Shown here: positions 21,526 to 30,198 of the stretch, in pieces | Layout of the letters: the number at the start of each line of letters is the position of its first letter | Numbering within the stretch: the first letter of the stretch is position 1 | From: Rhynchopus sp. YZ270_cl-10 | Lineage: Eukaryota > Euglenozoa > Diplonemea > Diplonemida > Diplonemidae | Direction of reading: 5' to 3' | DNA: 64,000 nt | Assembly: GCA_964035575.1 (NCBI GenBank) | Contig: OZ037899.1 | Coordinates: 1,256,384 to 1,320,383, forward strand | Translations under genes and position numbers: made by a program | Notes under the pieces: generated by a model | What the model saw: the letters and a program-made list of their open reading frames with translations, nothing else | What the model was told of the DNA's origin: nothing | Database searches by the model: none

Positions 21526-21660
21526 CAGCGGAGCGTAATCCCATTCATCGTTCGCGCGGCGTCCCTTCGATCCGAGGGTCCTTAGGGTCCTGAGTGGAAG
21601 CGTGCAATGCAACAAACGGTCGAGAACTGATCAAGCGAAACGGATATATTTTGATTTTTA

Positions 21661-21683
21661 GATGTGCGCACGAGAGGCACATC
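21661..21683 (+). promoter_or_regulatory. Hairpin with GCACGAGAG loop
   Basis: GATGTGC and GCACATC form a perfect 7-bp stem around GCACGAGAG, followed by CATCTTAC. It lies 136 bp after the RT stop codon and belongs to the recurrent intergenic motif family. Confidence 0.5.
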
Positions 21684-22666
21684 CATCTTACTCTTACGTT
21701 GCCACCTTTTTTCAAGAAGTTTCCTTTGCCTTTCTGTCATGAGTTCAGGGTTTGCAACAAAGGTCTTCTCCACGTCTCCACGTCTCGACTTTGACCTGCT
21801 CTTTTCGCAGGCCATACCACTTTCACATGCTCGATTACAGCAAATCGTGGACGATGACGAGTTCTCCTGTGAGACACTTCCACCCCCTTCTGTCTACAGC
21901 CTTGCTTTGTTCATTCCATGCCATGCTACGTTAAGAAGCAGAATCCACCCTGACACAACGACATCTCCCCCTTTTTTAGAATTCCCGTAATTTTTTGTTT
22001 CTCTGTAGATTTTTTTGTGGGGGTAATACACTCCGCTAGCCAACGCGTTTTTCCTCCTTTTTTGTGTCCATTTAAAGTTATTCCTTTCTTAGATACCCCT
22101 TTTCCTCCATAATAGTTCCCCCGCCACCCCAACAAAGACAACAAAAAAAAGAACGCACCTCAACCCAATTTTTTTTCTGTCGCCGATTGTGAACCCTGAG
22201 GAACAAGCAGTTGTCGTGTGTGGGCGCTTCATCCCAGGTCACTCCTTCCGGACACAAGGTGTCAAAATTGCATTTCTAAACACCCTGAATCATATCCCGT
22301 CCTGCTCCACATTCTCCCCAATCACCCAACCTCCCTGGGACGCGCCAAACTTATCCCCCAGACCCAAACGTTCAGCCTCCTCCTCAGGGAGAGTCCTACA
22401 CGCGCCCAAATACCTTTCTCCATACACTCACGACAAAGAAAAAAATTGTCGAACTCCAAAAGTTTGCAACCTCCGGTAACATCTAGTGGGCCAACCGGAT
22501 GTTCGTTGAAATTTCCCATTTCAAACAGGAGGAGGTCTCGCTCGCGATGTGTCGCAGAAGTTTTCCGAAAACGCGCTTTTCTCTCACCATTCTCACGCAC
22601 GTACGTGCCGCCCCTGTGCCAGGAACTCCCCGGCAGAGTCCACGTCATGAAGGAAGGCGTCCGCAG

Positions 22667-22696
22667 TACAGGCATTTCGCCTGGGAAATGCCTGTA
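22667..22696. repeat. 12-bp perfect inverted repeat hairpin
   Basis: TACAGGCATTTC and GAAATGCCTGTA pair exactly around a 6-nt GCCTGG loop. No protein or known RNA family is recognised around it. Confidence 0.7.
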
Positions 22697-23035
22697 TATA
22701 TGACAACACAGTCAGCATTTGGGGCCAATCGTCTCCGCATTCGGGTGCCCTTCTTGGTCTGTACACGCAGCTTTCGACCTGTGCAAGGTAACTGGCCGAA
22801 GAAACGTGTCTTCAGAGCTCCGGAGGACTTCCGGATTTTTGACCGACGTTTACATGTTTTCTCATCTGAACAACGCTTTCTGTCTTCATAACTTATTTCA
22901 CTGAACGCGCACGACGTCATTCAACTCCACCAACGTCCTGATCGGCGGTACACGGTACATCGCGAGGCCTGCACAGTGATCGCTACCCACACCACCCCAA
23001 ACAGAAACCCCCTCCCAACTCACAACCACACAAAA

Positions 23036-23824
23036 ATGAGCAACGAAGAAGTGAGAAGCACGACCGCCAGCGGTGTCGGTGGCGCCGCCGTGTACGAGTC
23101 TGGCCGTGCCGTGGAGGAGTACCTGCAGTTCCACTACGGCGGGGACGACTGCATGCCGTACGCATTTGGCCCGAAGGAGGCCCTGCACTTCGCACGCCGC
23201 TGCGGCGAGATCTGCAACACACATGCGGCGAAGGACAGACGCGGTGTTGCGTACGACATCGGCTGTGCCGTGGGCGGAACAAGCTTCGAGCTTTCGAAGG
23301 GCTTCGACAGCGTGGTCGGGGTGGACTTCAGCCATGCCTTTATTGCTGCAGCAGACAAGATGAAGGTGGAGAAGGAATCGCCGTACAAATCGACTGTCAT
23401 TGCGGATGTGCGCAAGGAGCGTGTTGCGGTGCTGCCGGAGGGGGCACACCCGGAGCGTGTCACCTTCAAGCAGGGCGATGCGTGCAACCTGGGCGACATC
23501 GGCAAGGTCGACTGTTTCGTCGCAGCGAACCTGCTCTGCAGACTCCCCGAGCCCATCAAATTCCTCCAGAAGGCAATCGAGTGCACCACGCAGGGAGGTA
23601 TCCTTGTCCTCATCTCGCCGTTCTCGTGGCTCCGTGAGTACACCGCTGTCGACAAATGGATCGGCGGCACACCCGAGTGTGAAGACTCAGCTGCAGAGGT
23701 GGCAACGATCCTCTCCCCACACTTCGAGCTGATCCACCGCCAAGACGAGCCCTTCCTCATCAGAGAGCACATCAGGAAGTTCCAGTACGGCGTCTCGGAC
23801 TGCACTGTCTGGCGCAAGAAGTGA
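23036..23824 (+). CDS. Stand-alone OvoA-type 4-mercaptohistidine N1-methyltransferase
   Basis: 262 residues, single exon. The chain matches the C-terminal SAM-dependent methyltransferase domain of OvoA, which methylates the imidazole of 4(5)-mercaptohistidine to give ovothiol. Signatures are motif I 'YDIGCAVGGTSFEL' (about residues 72-85), 'GVDFSHAFI', 'GDACNL', 'AANLLCRLPEP', 'SPFSWLREYT', 'PFLIREHIRKFQYGVSD' and a terminal 'TVWRKK'. In most OvoA proteins this domain is fused behind a DinB-like and sulfoxide-synthase part. Here a credible start ATG lies just before the domain, and no synthase is seen upstream for 1.5 kb. It may be a split pathway enzyme or a paralogue with another thiol or imidazole substrate. 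Cytosolic by absence of signals. Two ACGAGAG hairpins follow the stop. Confidence 0.85.
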   Translation: MSNEEVRSTTASGVGGAAVYESGRAVEEYLQFHYGGDDCMPYAFGPKEALHFARRCGEICNTHAAKDRRGVAYDIGCAVGGTSFELSKGFDSVVGVDFSHAFIAAADKMKVEKESPYKSTVIADVRKERVAVLPEGAHPERVTFKQGDACNLGDIGKVDCFVAANLLCRLPEPIKFLQKAIECTTQGGILVLISPFSWLREYTAVDKWIGGTPECEDSAAEVATILSPHFELIHRQDEPFLIREHIRKFQYGVSDCTVWRKK

Positions 23825-23849
23825 TGTGTCAATACAAGGTGAAAACAGT

Positions 23850-23879
23850 CGCTGTTCTGCTACGAGAGGTCGAACAGCG
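23850..23879 (+). promoter_or_regulatory. 3'UTR hairpin with ACGAGAGG in loop
   Basis: CGCTGTTC and GAACAGCG form a perfect 8-bp stem, with TACGAGAGG in the loop. It begins 26 bp after the methyltransferase stop. Confidence 0.5.
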
Positions 23880-23919
23880 TGGCATTGCTTTTTTGAAGTG
23901 CCGACTTTTTCTGACAGGT

Positions 23920-23942
23920 GTGTGCGCACGAGAGGCGTATGC
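23920..23942 (+). promoter_or_regulatory. Second 3'UTR hairpin with ACGAGAG loop
   Basis: GTGTGCGC and GCGTATGC pair over 8 bp (three G-U pairs) around a 7-nt ACGAGAG loop, followed by ATCTTTCA. The stem sequence differs from other copies while pairing is kept, which favours selection on structure. Confidence 0.5.
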
Positions 23943-24147
23943 ATCTTTCACGTTATGTCATTTTTTTTTTTTTTTTTTGAGTTGTACCCCAACAACGTTC
24001 CCCCCCTTTTTTTGTCTCGAACACTGTGCACGTTCCCACGTAATGCGTCCACAAATTTTTGTTCTCTCTCTTCGCGCCTAACTTCTATTTTCTACCTCTC
24101 GGGGAGGGTCCAGGTGTCAAAAAAATTTTTTTTTTGGCAAATGAGTG

Positions 24148-24853
24148 CAGGGTATTAGGGTGAAAATCCAAAATTCCGGAAAAAACTGGTTTTTCTGGTT
24201 TTCTCTCCTGGGTGGCGAAAACTAGTGTTTCCGGCGAAAACCTCCACCGTTGACGGACACAGTCACCTTTTTCGGGTTTTTCGGGGGTGGGGTCAGTGTC
24301 TTATCCAAGAATCCAGATTTCAAAATATTTTTCGGCGCTGCTGACCCAGGGTAGACTGGGTACATATGGGAACAGAGGGACTATGTTTTTTTTTTTTGCG
24401 GAGCAAAAAAAAAAACTTATAGCGGAGTTCATCCTCAGGTGTCTACACTAATACAACCAAGTTTTCAAAAAAACATAAAATGGCGCCGCAGGCGAAAATT
24501 TTTGAGGGTACGGTGTAAAAATCTAGCTTTTTACACCACAGAGCCACTCAACGAACCCTTTTTTGCGGAGCAAAAAATGAAAAATGGCGCCGCAGGCAAA
24601 AAAAAATCAAGGAACAGCCATTTCCCAAAGGCACTCCCGTGGTTCAACCACGGTTCTACCAGGCGGGGAAAAAATGAGGGGGAAAAAATCGAGTCCGCCC
24701 TAATCTGGGGACGACATTTACAGAAAGGCCTGGTGAAAAGTGTCGGTTTTTTTTCCCCCTCCAGATTTCTCTGTTTTTTTTTTTTTTTTTGAAAACCAGT
24801 TTTTGGAAAAACTGGTTTTCAAAACCAGTTTTTTTAACCACCCTAATACCCTG
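24148..24853. mobile_element. Non-autonomous hAT-type element (MITE), 706 bp
   Basis: Terminal inverted repeats are CAGGGTATTAGGGTG on the left and its exact complement on the right, 15 bp. Directly outside both ends is the octamer AATGAGTG (24140-24147 and 24854-24861). CAGGG ends with an 8-bp target duplication are diagnostic of the hAT superfamily. The interior has no transposase frame. It holds subterminal AACTGGTTTT repeats, two TTTTTGCGGAGCAAAAAA and two AATGGCGCCGCAGGC motifs, and the dispersed repeat shared with 16808-16860. The perfect target duplication suggests recent insertion. Confidence 0.88.
24417..24469 (+). repeat. Dispersed 53-bp repeat, copy 2
   Basis: This copy lies inside the hAT element and matches 16808-16860 with two substitutions. 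Confidence 0.7.
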
Positions 24854-24861
24854 AATGAGTG

Positions 24862-25384
24862 ACTCCGAGAGATGGGGTTTCTTGTTAGGGCAGCACAGCT
24901 TGTTTTGCTGGTTCTGTGCTTGCCCTTATGGGGTTCTCGTGTCACATATGTGATGGGAACATTGTTCAGTGGTGACGCTCCTTATCCACTTTTTGAAGGT
25001 GACCAAGCATGCAAAAGGGAGGCTTAGGTCCATCTTACCAATTTTATTTGTGTGTGTGTGTGTACCAAAAACAGAACCAGCTGTACTACCGTTTACCTAA
25101 CCAAACCCAATTCTGAGGGACGTCAAAAGTAACTGGCACAATTTACCCAAAAATTTGGGGCCAAATTTGTATCATTTTACTTTTTACGGTTCCCAGAATA
25201 ACAGGGTTTTTTTTTGGAGCGGTTGCACTCAAAAAACAGCGTGCATTTTATTACAAACGTGAAGCCCTTATTAAACGATACTAAAAACCTCCCGTCCCCA
25301 ACTTTTTTTTGAACCACGAAAAGGACGTAGCCACTCGAGAGTTTTGTTTTTCAAGCAAAACACAAACACCAAACAGGATACACG
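24862..25384. other. Intergenic between hAT element and KDEL receptor gene
   Basis: No gene. It contains GGGAGGCTTAGGTCCATCTTACC at 25018-25039, related to the recurrent motif tail, a short GT microsatellite near 25050, and CAG at 25374-25376, 8 bp before the ATG. Confidence 0.5.
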
Positions 25385-26141
25385 ATGATTGTGTTGGGGC
25401 ACACAAATGTGTTCAGGCAGATTGGAGACTTTCTCCACCTGGCCTCGGTGTGCATTGTGTTGTACAAAATGCTGCGTCTGCGGAACAGCACGGGGCTGTC
25501 GCTGAAGACGCAGTTCGCATATGCCGTGGTGTTCAGCGCACGGTACATTCCGACGTTGTGGCCGTTTGGGCACCAGAGTTTGTATCTGGTGACGATGAAG
25601 CTGTTTTTTCTTTTGAGCAGCTGGCTGATTGTGTACCTGATGCGCTTCAAGAACCCGTGGAGAGCATCGTACGACGCGAAGGCGGACTCCTTCAAGGTGC
25701 GTTACGTGTTCTCCGTCGCAGCGCTGATGGCGATGTTCTTCCACTACGACAACCCGCACCTCATTGTGGAAGTGCTCTGGACGTTCTCGCAGTACCTCGA
25801 GGCTGTCGCCATCCTGCCGCAGCTCCTCCTCCTCAACACCATCATCGAGCAAGGACGCAAATGGGAGCTGCTAACAGGGCACTACGTCTTCTGCCTTGGC
25901 ATGTACAGGCTGTTCTACGTGTTTAACTGGATCTACCGCTACTGGTACGAAGGTATGTACCATGGGGGGGCAAAATAGATGTGAATTGTGAATGTTTCTC
26001 AAAAAAAAAAAAAAAAAATCAACAGATCGCTGGAACTGGATCGACACAACGTCCGGCGTGATCCAAACGTTCCTGTACACAGACTTCTTTTACACCTACC
26101 TGAAAGGACTCTCTCGAATGAAGGCAAAGCTCCCGGTGTAA
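25385..26141 (+). CDS. ERD2: ER lumen protein-retaining receptor (KDEL receptor), two exons
   Basis: Exons are 25385-25952 and 26026-26141. The 73-bp intron (GTATGT...CAACAG) splits a codon in 'YEDRWNW'. The product is 227 residues, close to the usual 210-220. The seven-helix family is clear from 'NVFRQIGDFLHLAS', 'TGLSLKTQFAYAVVFSARYI', 'EVLWTFSQYLEAVAILPQL', 'SHYLF'-like 'GHYVFCLGMYRLFYVFNWIYRYW' and 'LYTDFFYTYLKG'. It binds HDEL/KDEL-type C-termini in the Golgi and returns escaped chaperones to the ER. The C-terminal tail is short with basic residues ('RMKAKLPV'), as expected for COPI recognition. The motif GCACGAGAGG follows 80 bp after the stop. Confidence 0.95.
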
Positions 26142-26832
26142 ATAGCACCATTTAAGACGACAAAGCAAATCTAAAAAAAACAACAACAAAAAGCAACAAA
26201 AAATAAAAGCAAAAAAGCAAGCACGAGAGGATTACGTATGTGTAGAATTTGTAATACCCGATTTTTGCCCTGTCTAAAGAAGACATAGCAAGAGTTTAAA
26301 AGCCCCTTTTGAGATATTCTGGGATTTGGTGAAAGTCGGTTTACAGACAGGGGAAGATAGGGTGGGTTTATGCTTTGCATGCAAGAGGGAGGGCATGGGA
26401 ACACAAGACATAACACTAATGAGTAACAAACGAACGAATGTGTATTCTTTTTTGATCTTGAGTCTCAGACGGTGTCTCACCTGCAGAGGAGGCATAATGG
26501 TTGGGGAAGATGTGTCTCCTGGCAAGAGAAGAGAAGCCCAGATCAACCAGCTTCGTGCATGTCTTTTTCCTCAGCACAGGAGTCAATGGACTGGGCCAGA
26601 CATATCTCATCACATCCTATCTTTCCTCACCTTATCTCACATGATGTTTATAGCACAAAAGACTAGAGTCTCCGATGCTTGGGTGAAACCCACCTTTGCA
26701 GTTGATCGATACGGTGCCTTCGATGCACAACACTCTGACGCACAAAGACTGCGATCCTTAACAGCCTCTTTCTTTTGTAAATTTTAACCACACCACCCCA
26801 CAGTTAATCACAAAGCAAACACCTTTGTACAA
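26142..26832. other. Intergenic, KDEL receptor to secreted protein gene
   Basis: No gene is supported. GCACGAGAGG lies at 26221-26230 after an A-rich run. CCCCACAG at 26796-26803 after a pyrimidine stretch is a candidate splice acceptor 29 bp before the next ATG. Confidence 0.5.
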
Positions 26833-28284
26833 ATGTTGCTCGTTCTCGTGTCTGCCGCACTCGCGGTAGCACCGCATGCGACTGTGGGTCTCGCGCTCCC
26901 TCCCCTTCCTCCGGTTTCGTACCCACCAAGTGGAAAGGTGAGGATTAAGGTGGTGGACACAGGCAGGTACCTGTACGAGAACACGATTACACTTGCACCT
27001 GTGTCTAAGACACGTGAGAGGGCCGCAGATGCGACGCAGATTCTGGTCAGCGACAGACTGTTGTCCACCCGTGGGGCGCCCAGTGTCACGAACACGAAAA
27101 GCCACTTCACGTTCACCCTCCAGACCGACGGCTCTTACAAGATCACCACTGTCGGGACCAACTACGAATGGCACACCGACGGAGGTGTCCTCGGCGACGA
27201 CCTTGTGTCCACACGCACACAGCCGAACGACGACTTCACAAGGTACTACATCGAGGAGTACTGCGACGGGAGCGTGCGCTTCAAGGTGAAGGGGAACAAC
27301 AAGTACCTCCACTCTCACGAAAACGGTGACAAACTGCTCTCGACTCGCTACACCGCACCTGCTTCGGACAAGAAGACGCGCTTCATTCTTGAGTATGTGT
27401 CCCTGGCTGAGTACATTCCTTCCAACTGGGCGTCGCAGGAGATCGAAGCAAAGTGGAGCATCTCCATGGGCACATACAACGCACTGCTGAGCGCATTTAC
27501 TGGTTCGTACTCCTCACCGACCAACACGTATGCCCTCAACGTACGGTGGAATGGCATCTCACGCAAGTACGTGGACCAGTACTACGACAACGCTGTGGTC
27601 AACGGAGATCTGGCCGCCTCAGGACATTCCTTCAGAGTGCGCACCAGAGCCACCTCTGACCCACTTGCAGGGGACAACTCGCACAGCACACTTCAGGCCG
27701 CCAACTGGGACTTCGATTGGCAGAAGGTGCAGTACAAGAGCACAGCGGTCAGAATCGACGCACTGTGGCTCCGCGAGGAGGTAGGGAACTGCAGGGTCCT
27801 TGGGGGCTCCCCTGCGGAGACCTGCGCAGTCACCGACCTGAACGCCATTTTGGGTGGGGACATTGGACACCCTGCGAACGTGCTGCTGCAGAGTGACCAT
27901 CCTTCCTTCAGCTACGTGAACTTCCAGGAGGTGACACAGGTTGTGGACTACAGGTACCGTGTCGAGTTCCTTCTTGGGGGTGTGGAAGTCTTTGAGCTCA
28001 GCTTGGACCGTGTCGAGACCAAGCACGCGTCGGACGGGTTTACGTCCACCTCGTACACCTACGAAGCGGAGCTGGAGATCATCAAACCTGGGTACACACT
28101 GGCGGACATTGAAGAGCTGATGGCGATTGTGAGGCAGATGGAGGACAACTTCAACTTGCCACACTCGAAGGTGAGCAAGGGAGGCATCTACGTCGACAAC
28201 GTGCTCATCCCGGGCAACTCTGGATCCTGCCTTGCTGTTCCACCATCCATCCTCGTCGAAATTAAGTTCCCCGCATTCCCATGA
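26833..28284 (+). CDS. Secreted beta-trefoil plus CYTH-like protein
   Basis: 483 residues, single exon. Residues 1-21 are a hydrophobic signal peptide. Residues about 34-190 look like a fascin/ricin-type beta-trefoil: repeated 'R.Y.......L.STR' units such as 'VVDTGRYLYEN' and 'VKGNNKYLHSHENGDKLLSTR'-style lobes. From about 200, 'IEAKWSISM', 'YALNVRWNG', 'KYVDQYYD', 'FELSLDRVET' and 'TYEAELEI' alternate in the manner of a CYTH/triphosphate-tunnel domain, whose barrel binds polyphosphates or phosphorylated substrates. The lysine/glutamate pattern is partly degenerate, so catalysis is not assured. Secretion to the surface, vacuole or exterior is inferred. There is no membrane anchor. The domain calls are pattern-based and I do not recognise a named protein. 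Confidence 0.6.
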   Translation: MLLVLVSAALAVAPHATVGLALPPLPPVSYPPSGKVRIKVVDTGRYLYENTITLAPVSKTRERAADATQILVSDRLLSTRGAPSVTNTKSHFTFTLQTDGSYKITTVGTNYEWHTDGGVLGDDLVSTRTQPNDDFTRYYIEEYCDGSVRFKVKGNNKYLHSHENGDKLLSTRYTAPASDKKTRFILEYVSLAEYIPSNWASQEIEAKWSISMGTYNALLSAFTGSYSSPTNTYALNVRWNGISRKYVDQYYDNAVVNGDLAASGHSFRVRTRATSDPLAGDNSHSTLQAANWDFDWQKVQYKSTAVRIDALWLREEVGNCRVLGGSPAETCAVTDLNAILGGDIGHPANVLLQSDHPSFSYVNFQEVTQVVDYRYRVEFLLGGVEVFELSLDRVETKHASDGFTSTSYTYEAELEIIKPGYTLADIEELMAIVRQMEDNFNLPHSKVSKGGIYVDNVLIPGNSGSCLAVPPSILVEIKFPAFP

Positions 28285-30198
28285 ACACAACAAACAGAAA
28301 AAAGTGTTATTTTTTGAGCTAAAGTTGTGCATGTTTTTTGCGTGTGTCTTACATGAAATTTTGAAGGGAAAAAGAGAGATGTCTAATCTCTTTCAAAGGT
28401 TCTTTTTTATAAGGCCGAATGTTTGTGAATAATATCCTCAATATTGCAGTATTGAACTATTATTCATCTTTTTTTTTTTTTGGAATAACCAGCAAGTTGT
28501 TTTATTTTTTGTGATATTCTTGTTTTCCGTATTCGTTCGGGTTCGGTTCCTAAAGAATGTGAGAATGTCTGTGGCAACACACTCCCCGCTTCATTGAGAA
28601 TACAGTTGTTGGAGTTCTCAACAAAACGTTTATTTCCACAGTAGCTTTTGTGTCTGGCCAGTTTTTTTTTTCTCTCCACTCTATCGGGTACACTGTCACG
28701 AGAGTTCTTTGTATTTCAAGTCACATATTTTGTCTCGTCTCTGGGACTCGATGACCATACAGTACTAAACCAGGTACAAACCTCACACACGATAATGTTG
28801 TGTTGTACTATCGTTCCTCAGAGGCGGGACTCGCTACGGTGCTCCTATTTTGATTGCGTTCTGTTCCACAAATGTGCTGCTCAGTGAGACAATCCTGCTT
28901 TTCTGTGCTAGTCTTTTTTTAGCCTTTGTGGATTCGTCGCTCGACTGAAGTCGTACTGCGCATTTTGTTATATTGTTGGAATGGAGCCTGATCGGTTCCC
29001 CTTTTTAACTACCCCTGTAGAAGTGTATCTTTTTGTACACTTGTTTTGATTGAAAACGTAAGCAGAAAACGCTTCCTGTAGGATCTGTTGCAGAACGCGT
29101 TTTCTATTGCCACCACACAGCGTTGCGGTTCGGCAATACGTTTTCATATTTTTGCTCTATTGTCTTTTCTTTCACTCCCACGCTCCTGCGCACTCCCTTC
29201 ATGTTCAATGCCTGCACCCCACGTTGCTTGCATAACACGGGAGGCTCCCCGTTTCACACGTTAACCCACAAAAACAAAGACGTCTCCAACCAATCTTTTT
29301 TCCAATCTTCTCCTAGCTTATTCTGCCTTCACACATTAGCAAGTTGAAGGGGTGTCAACGAGGACACTCTTAGTGTCGACAGAGGACAGCCCCAGCCTGA
29401 GAGAAAAGGTTTACTGAGGCAGGGGCCGAAGTTAGTGATTTTATTAGTGGTATCAGCACACACACACACACACGTCCTGGGCTGGACGGTAAATTGCATC
29501 CGGGGGTATATGGCGCCTCCAGAAGCCCTATGAAGAACCCTGAGGGTTAAACGTCACCCCCCTTTTTTCCCCTTTTGTTTTGTGACGGTCAGTCCAGTGG
29601 GCAACCTGCATTGCACCTCGCAGGCCCCATTGCCACACCCTGGGTGGTGAAGTGTGCCGACTGTACAACTGCCCAAAGTCAGGCCAAGCTCATTGCACTG
29701 AGGGAGCTTGCCACATCCTCGGGTGAGGTGTGCTGCCTGGAAAGACATTCAACTTTTATTTAGCCATAGTACCTTTTTTCCGCAGAGACTGTTCAAAATG
29801 GTCACAGGCGCCGCAGCTACACCACTAGTTGGTGTTTCATGGTAAGTGCGTCATACCGCCATGTATCACAGGGCAGGTGCCCGCGAAGATGAAAACCCCA
29901 CAGGGTGAAGATCAAATCCTGATGTTGAATGACGGTTGGAGAAATTGATTTTGTATACCCCCCGCTCCAATCGTCCGCGAAGGACCCTCCCCCTTTTTAT
30001 TTTATTTTATTCGTAAGGAGTCACCTAAACCGTATCAATAAGCCGTAGCCTCTCCCTCAATATGGCTGGTAGAAGTGACAAGTGGGCCATACTCCGTTCA
30101 GGCGTTACCCACTCTAAACCCGTTATCAAACACACACACACACACCTTTACATCACAGATTCAACAGTTTTTTTCTTGTACTTGGAAAGCGGCACACG
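28285..30198. other. Intergenic, 1.9 kb
   Basis: No protein gene is supported. It contains AT-rich runs, a CA microsatellite at about 29457-29472, small hairpins near 29352-29380, and a GC-balanced stretch (29770-29970) that could fold. That stretch matches none of U1, U2, U4, U5 or U6 by eye. CAG at 30156-30158 and 30165-30167 precede the next ATG. Confidence 0.45.

Larger units (their letters stand above)
17522..21640 (+). mobile_element. VIPER-like tyrosine-recombinase retroelement
   Basis: Parts in order are a minisatellite leader, a GAG-like frame (17852-18874), a tyrosine recombinase (18890-19840), and RT plus RNase H (to 21525). Recombinase before RT is the order described for trypanosomatid VIPER; DIRS and Ngaro carry it after RNase H. 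The recombinase and RT frames overlap, as in VIPER. All three frames are long and open, so the copy looks whole and probably young. Terminal boundaries are not defined: no matching split repeats were found at the 3' side, and the 3' end is placed only roughly in the GC-rich stretch after the RT stop. Confidence 0.8.
21526..23035. other. Intergenic after retroelement
   Basis: No gene is supported. About 100 bp of GC-rich element tail is followed by the ACGAGAG hairpin (21661-21683), pyrimidine-rich DNA, and a 700-bp stretch (22180-22900) of more balanced composition with several short open frames but no recognisable protein. A 12-bp-stem hairpin is at 22667-22696. CAG at 23002-23004 lies 31 bp before the next ATG. 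Confidence 0.5.

Noticed and set aside
21690-22900. Gene after the retroelement
   Set aside because: Several frames of 60-160 codons overlap in different phases with no recognisable domain; most lack an ATG at a sensible place.
29770-29970. Spliceosomal or other structured RNA gene
   Set aside because: The stretch could fold and has GATGTTGA-like pieces, but it matches none of the U1, U2, U4, U5 or U6 core sequences by eye.
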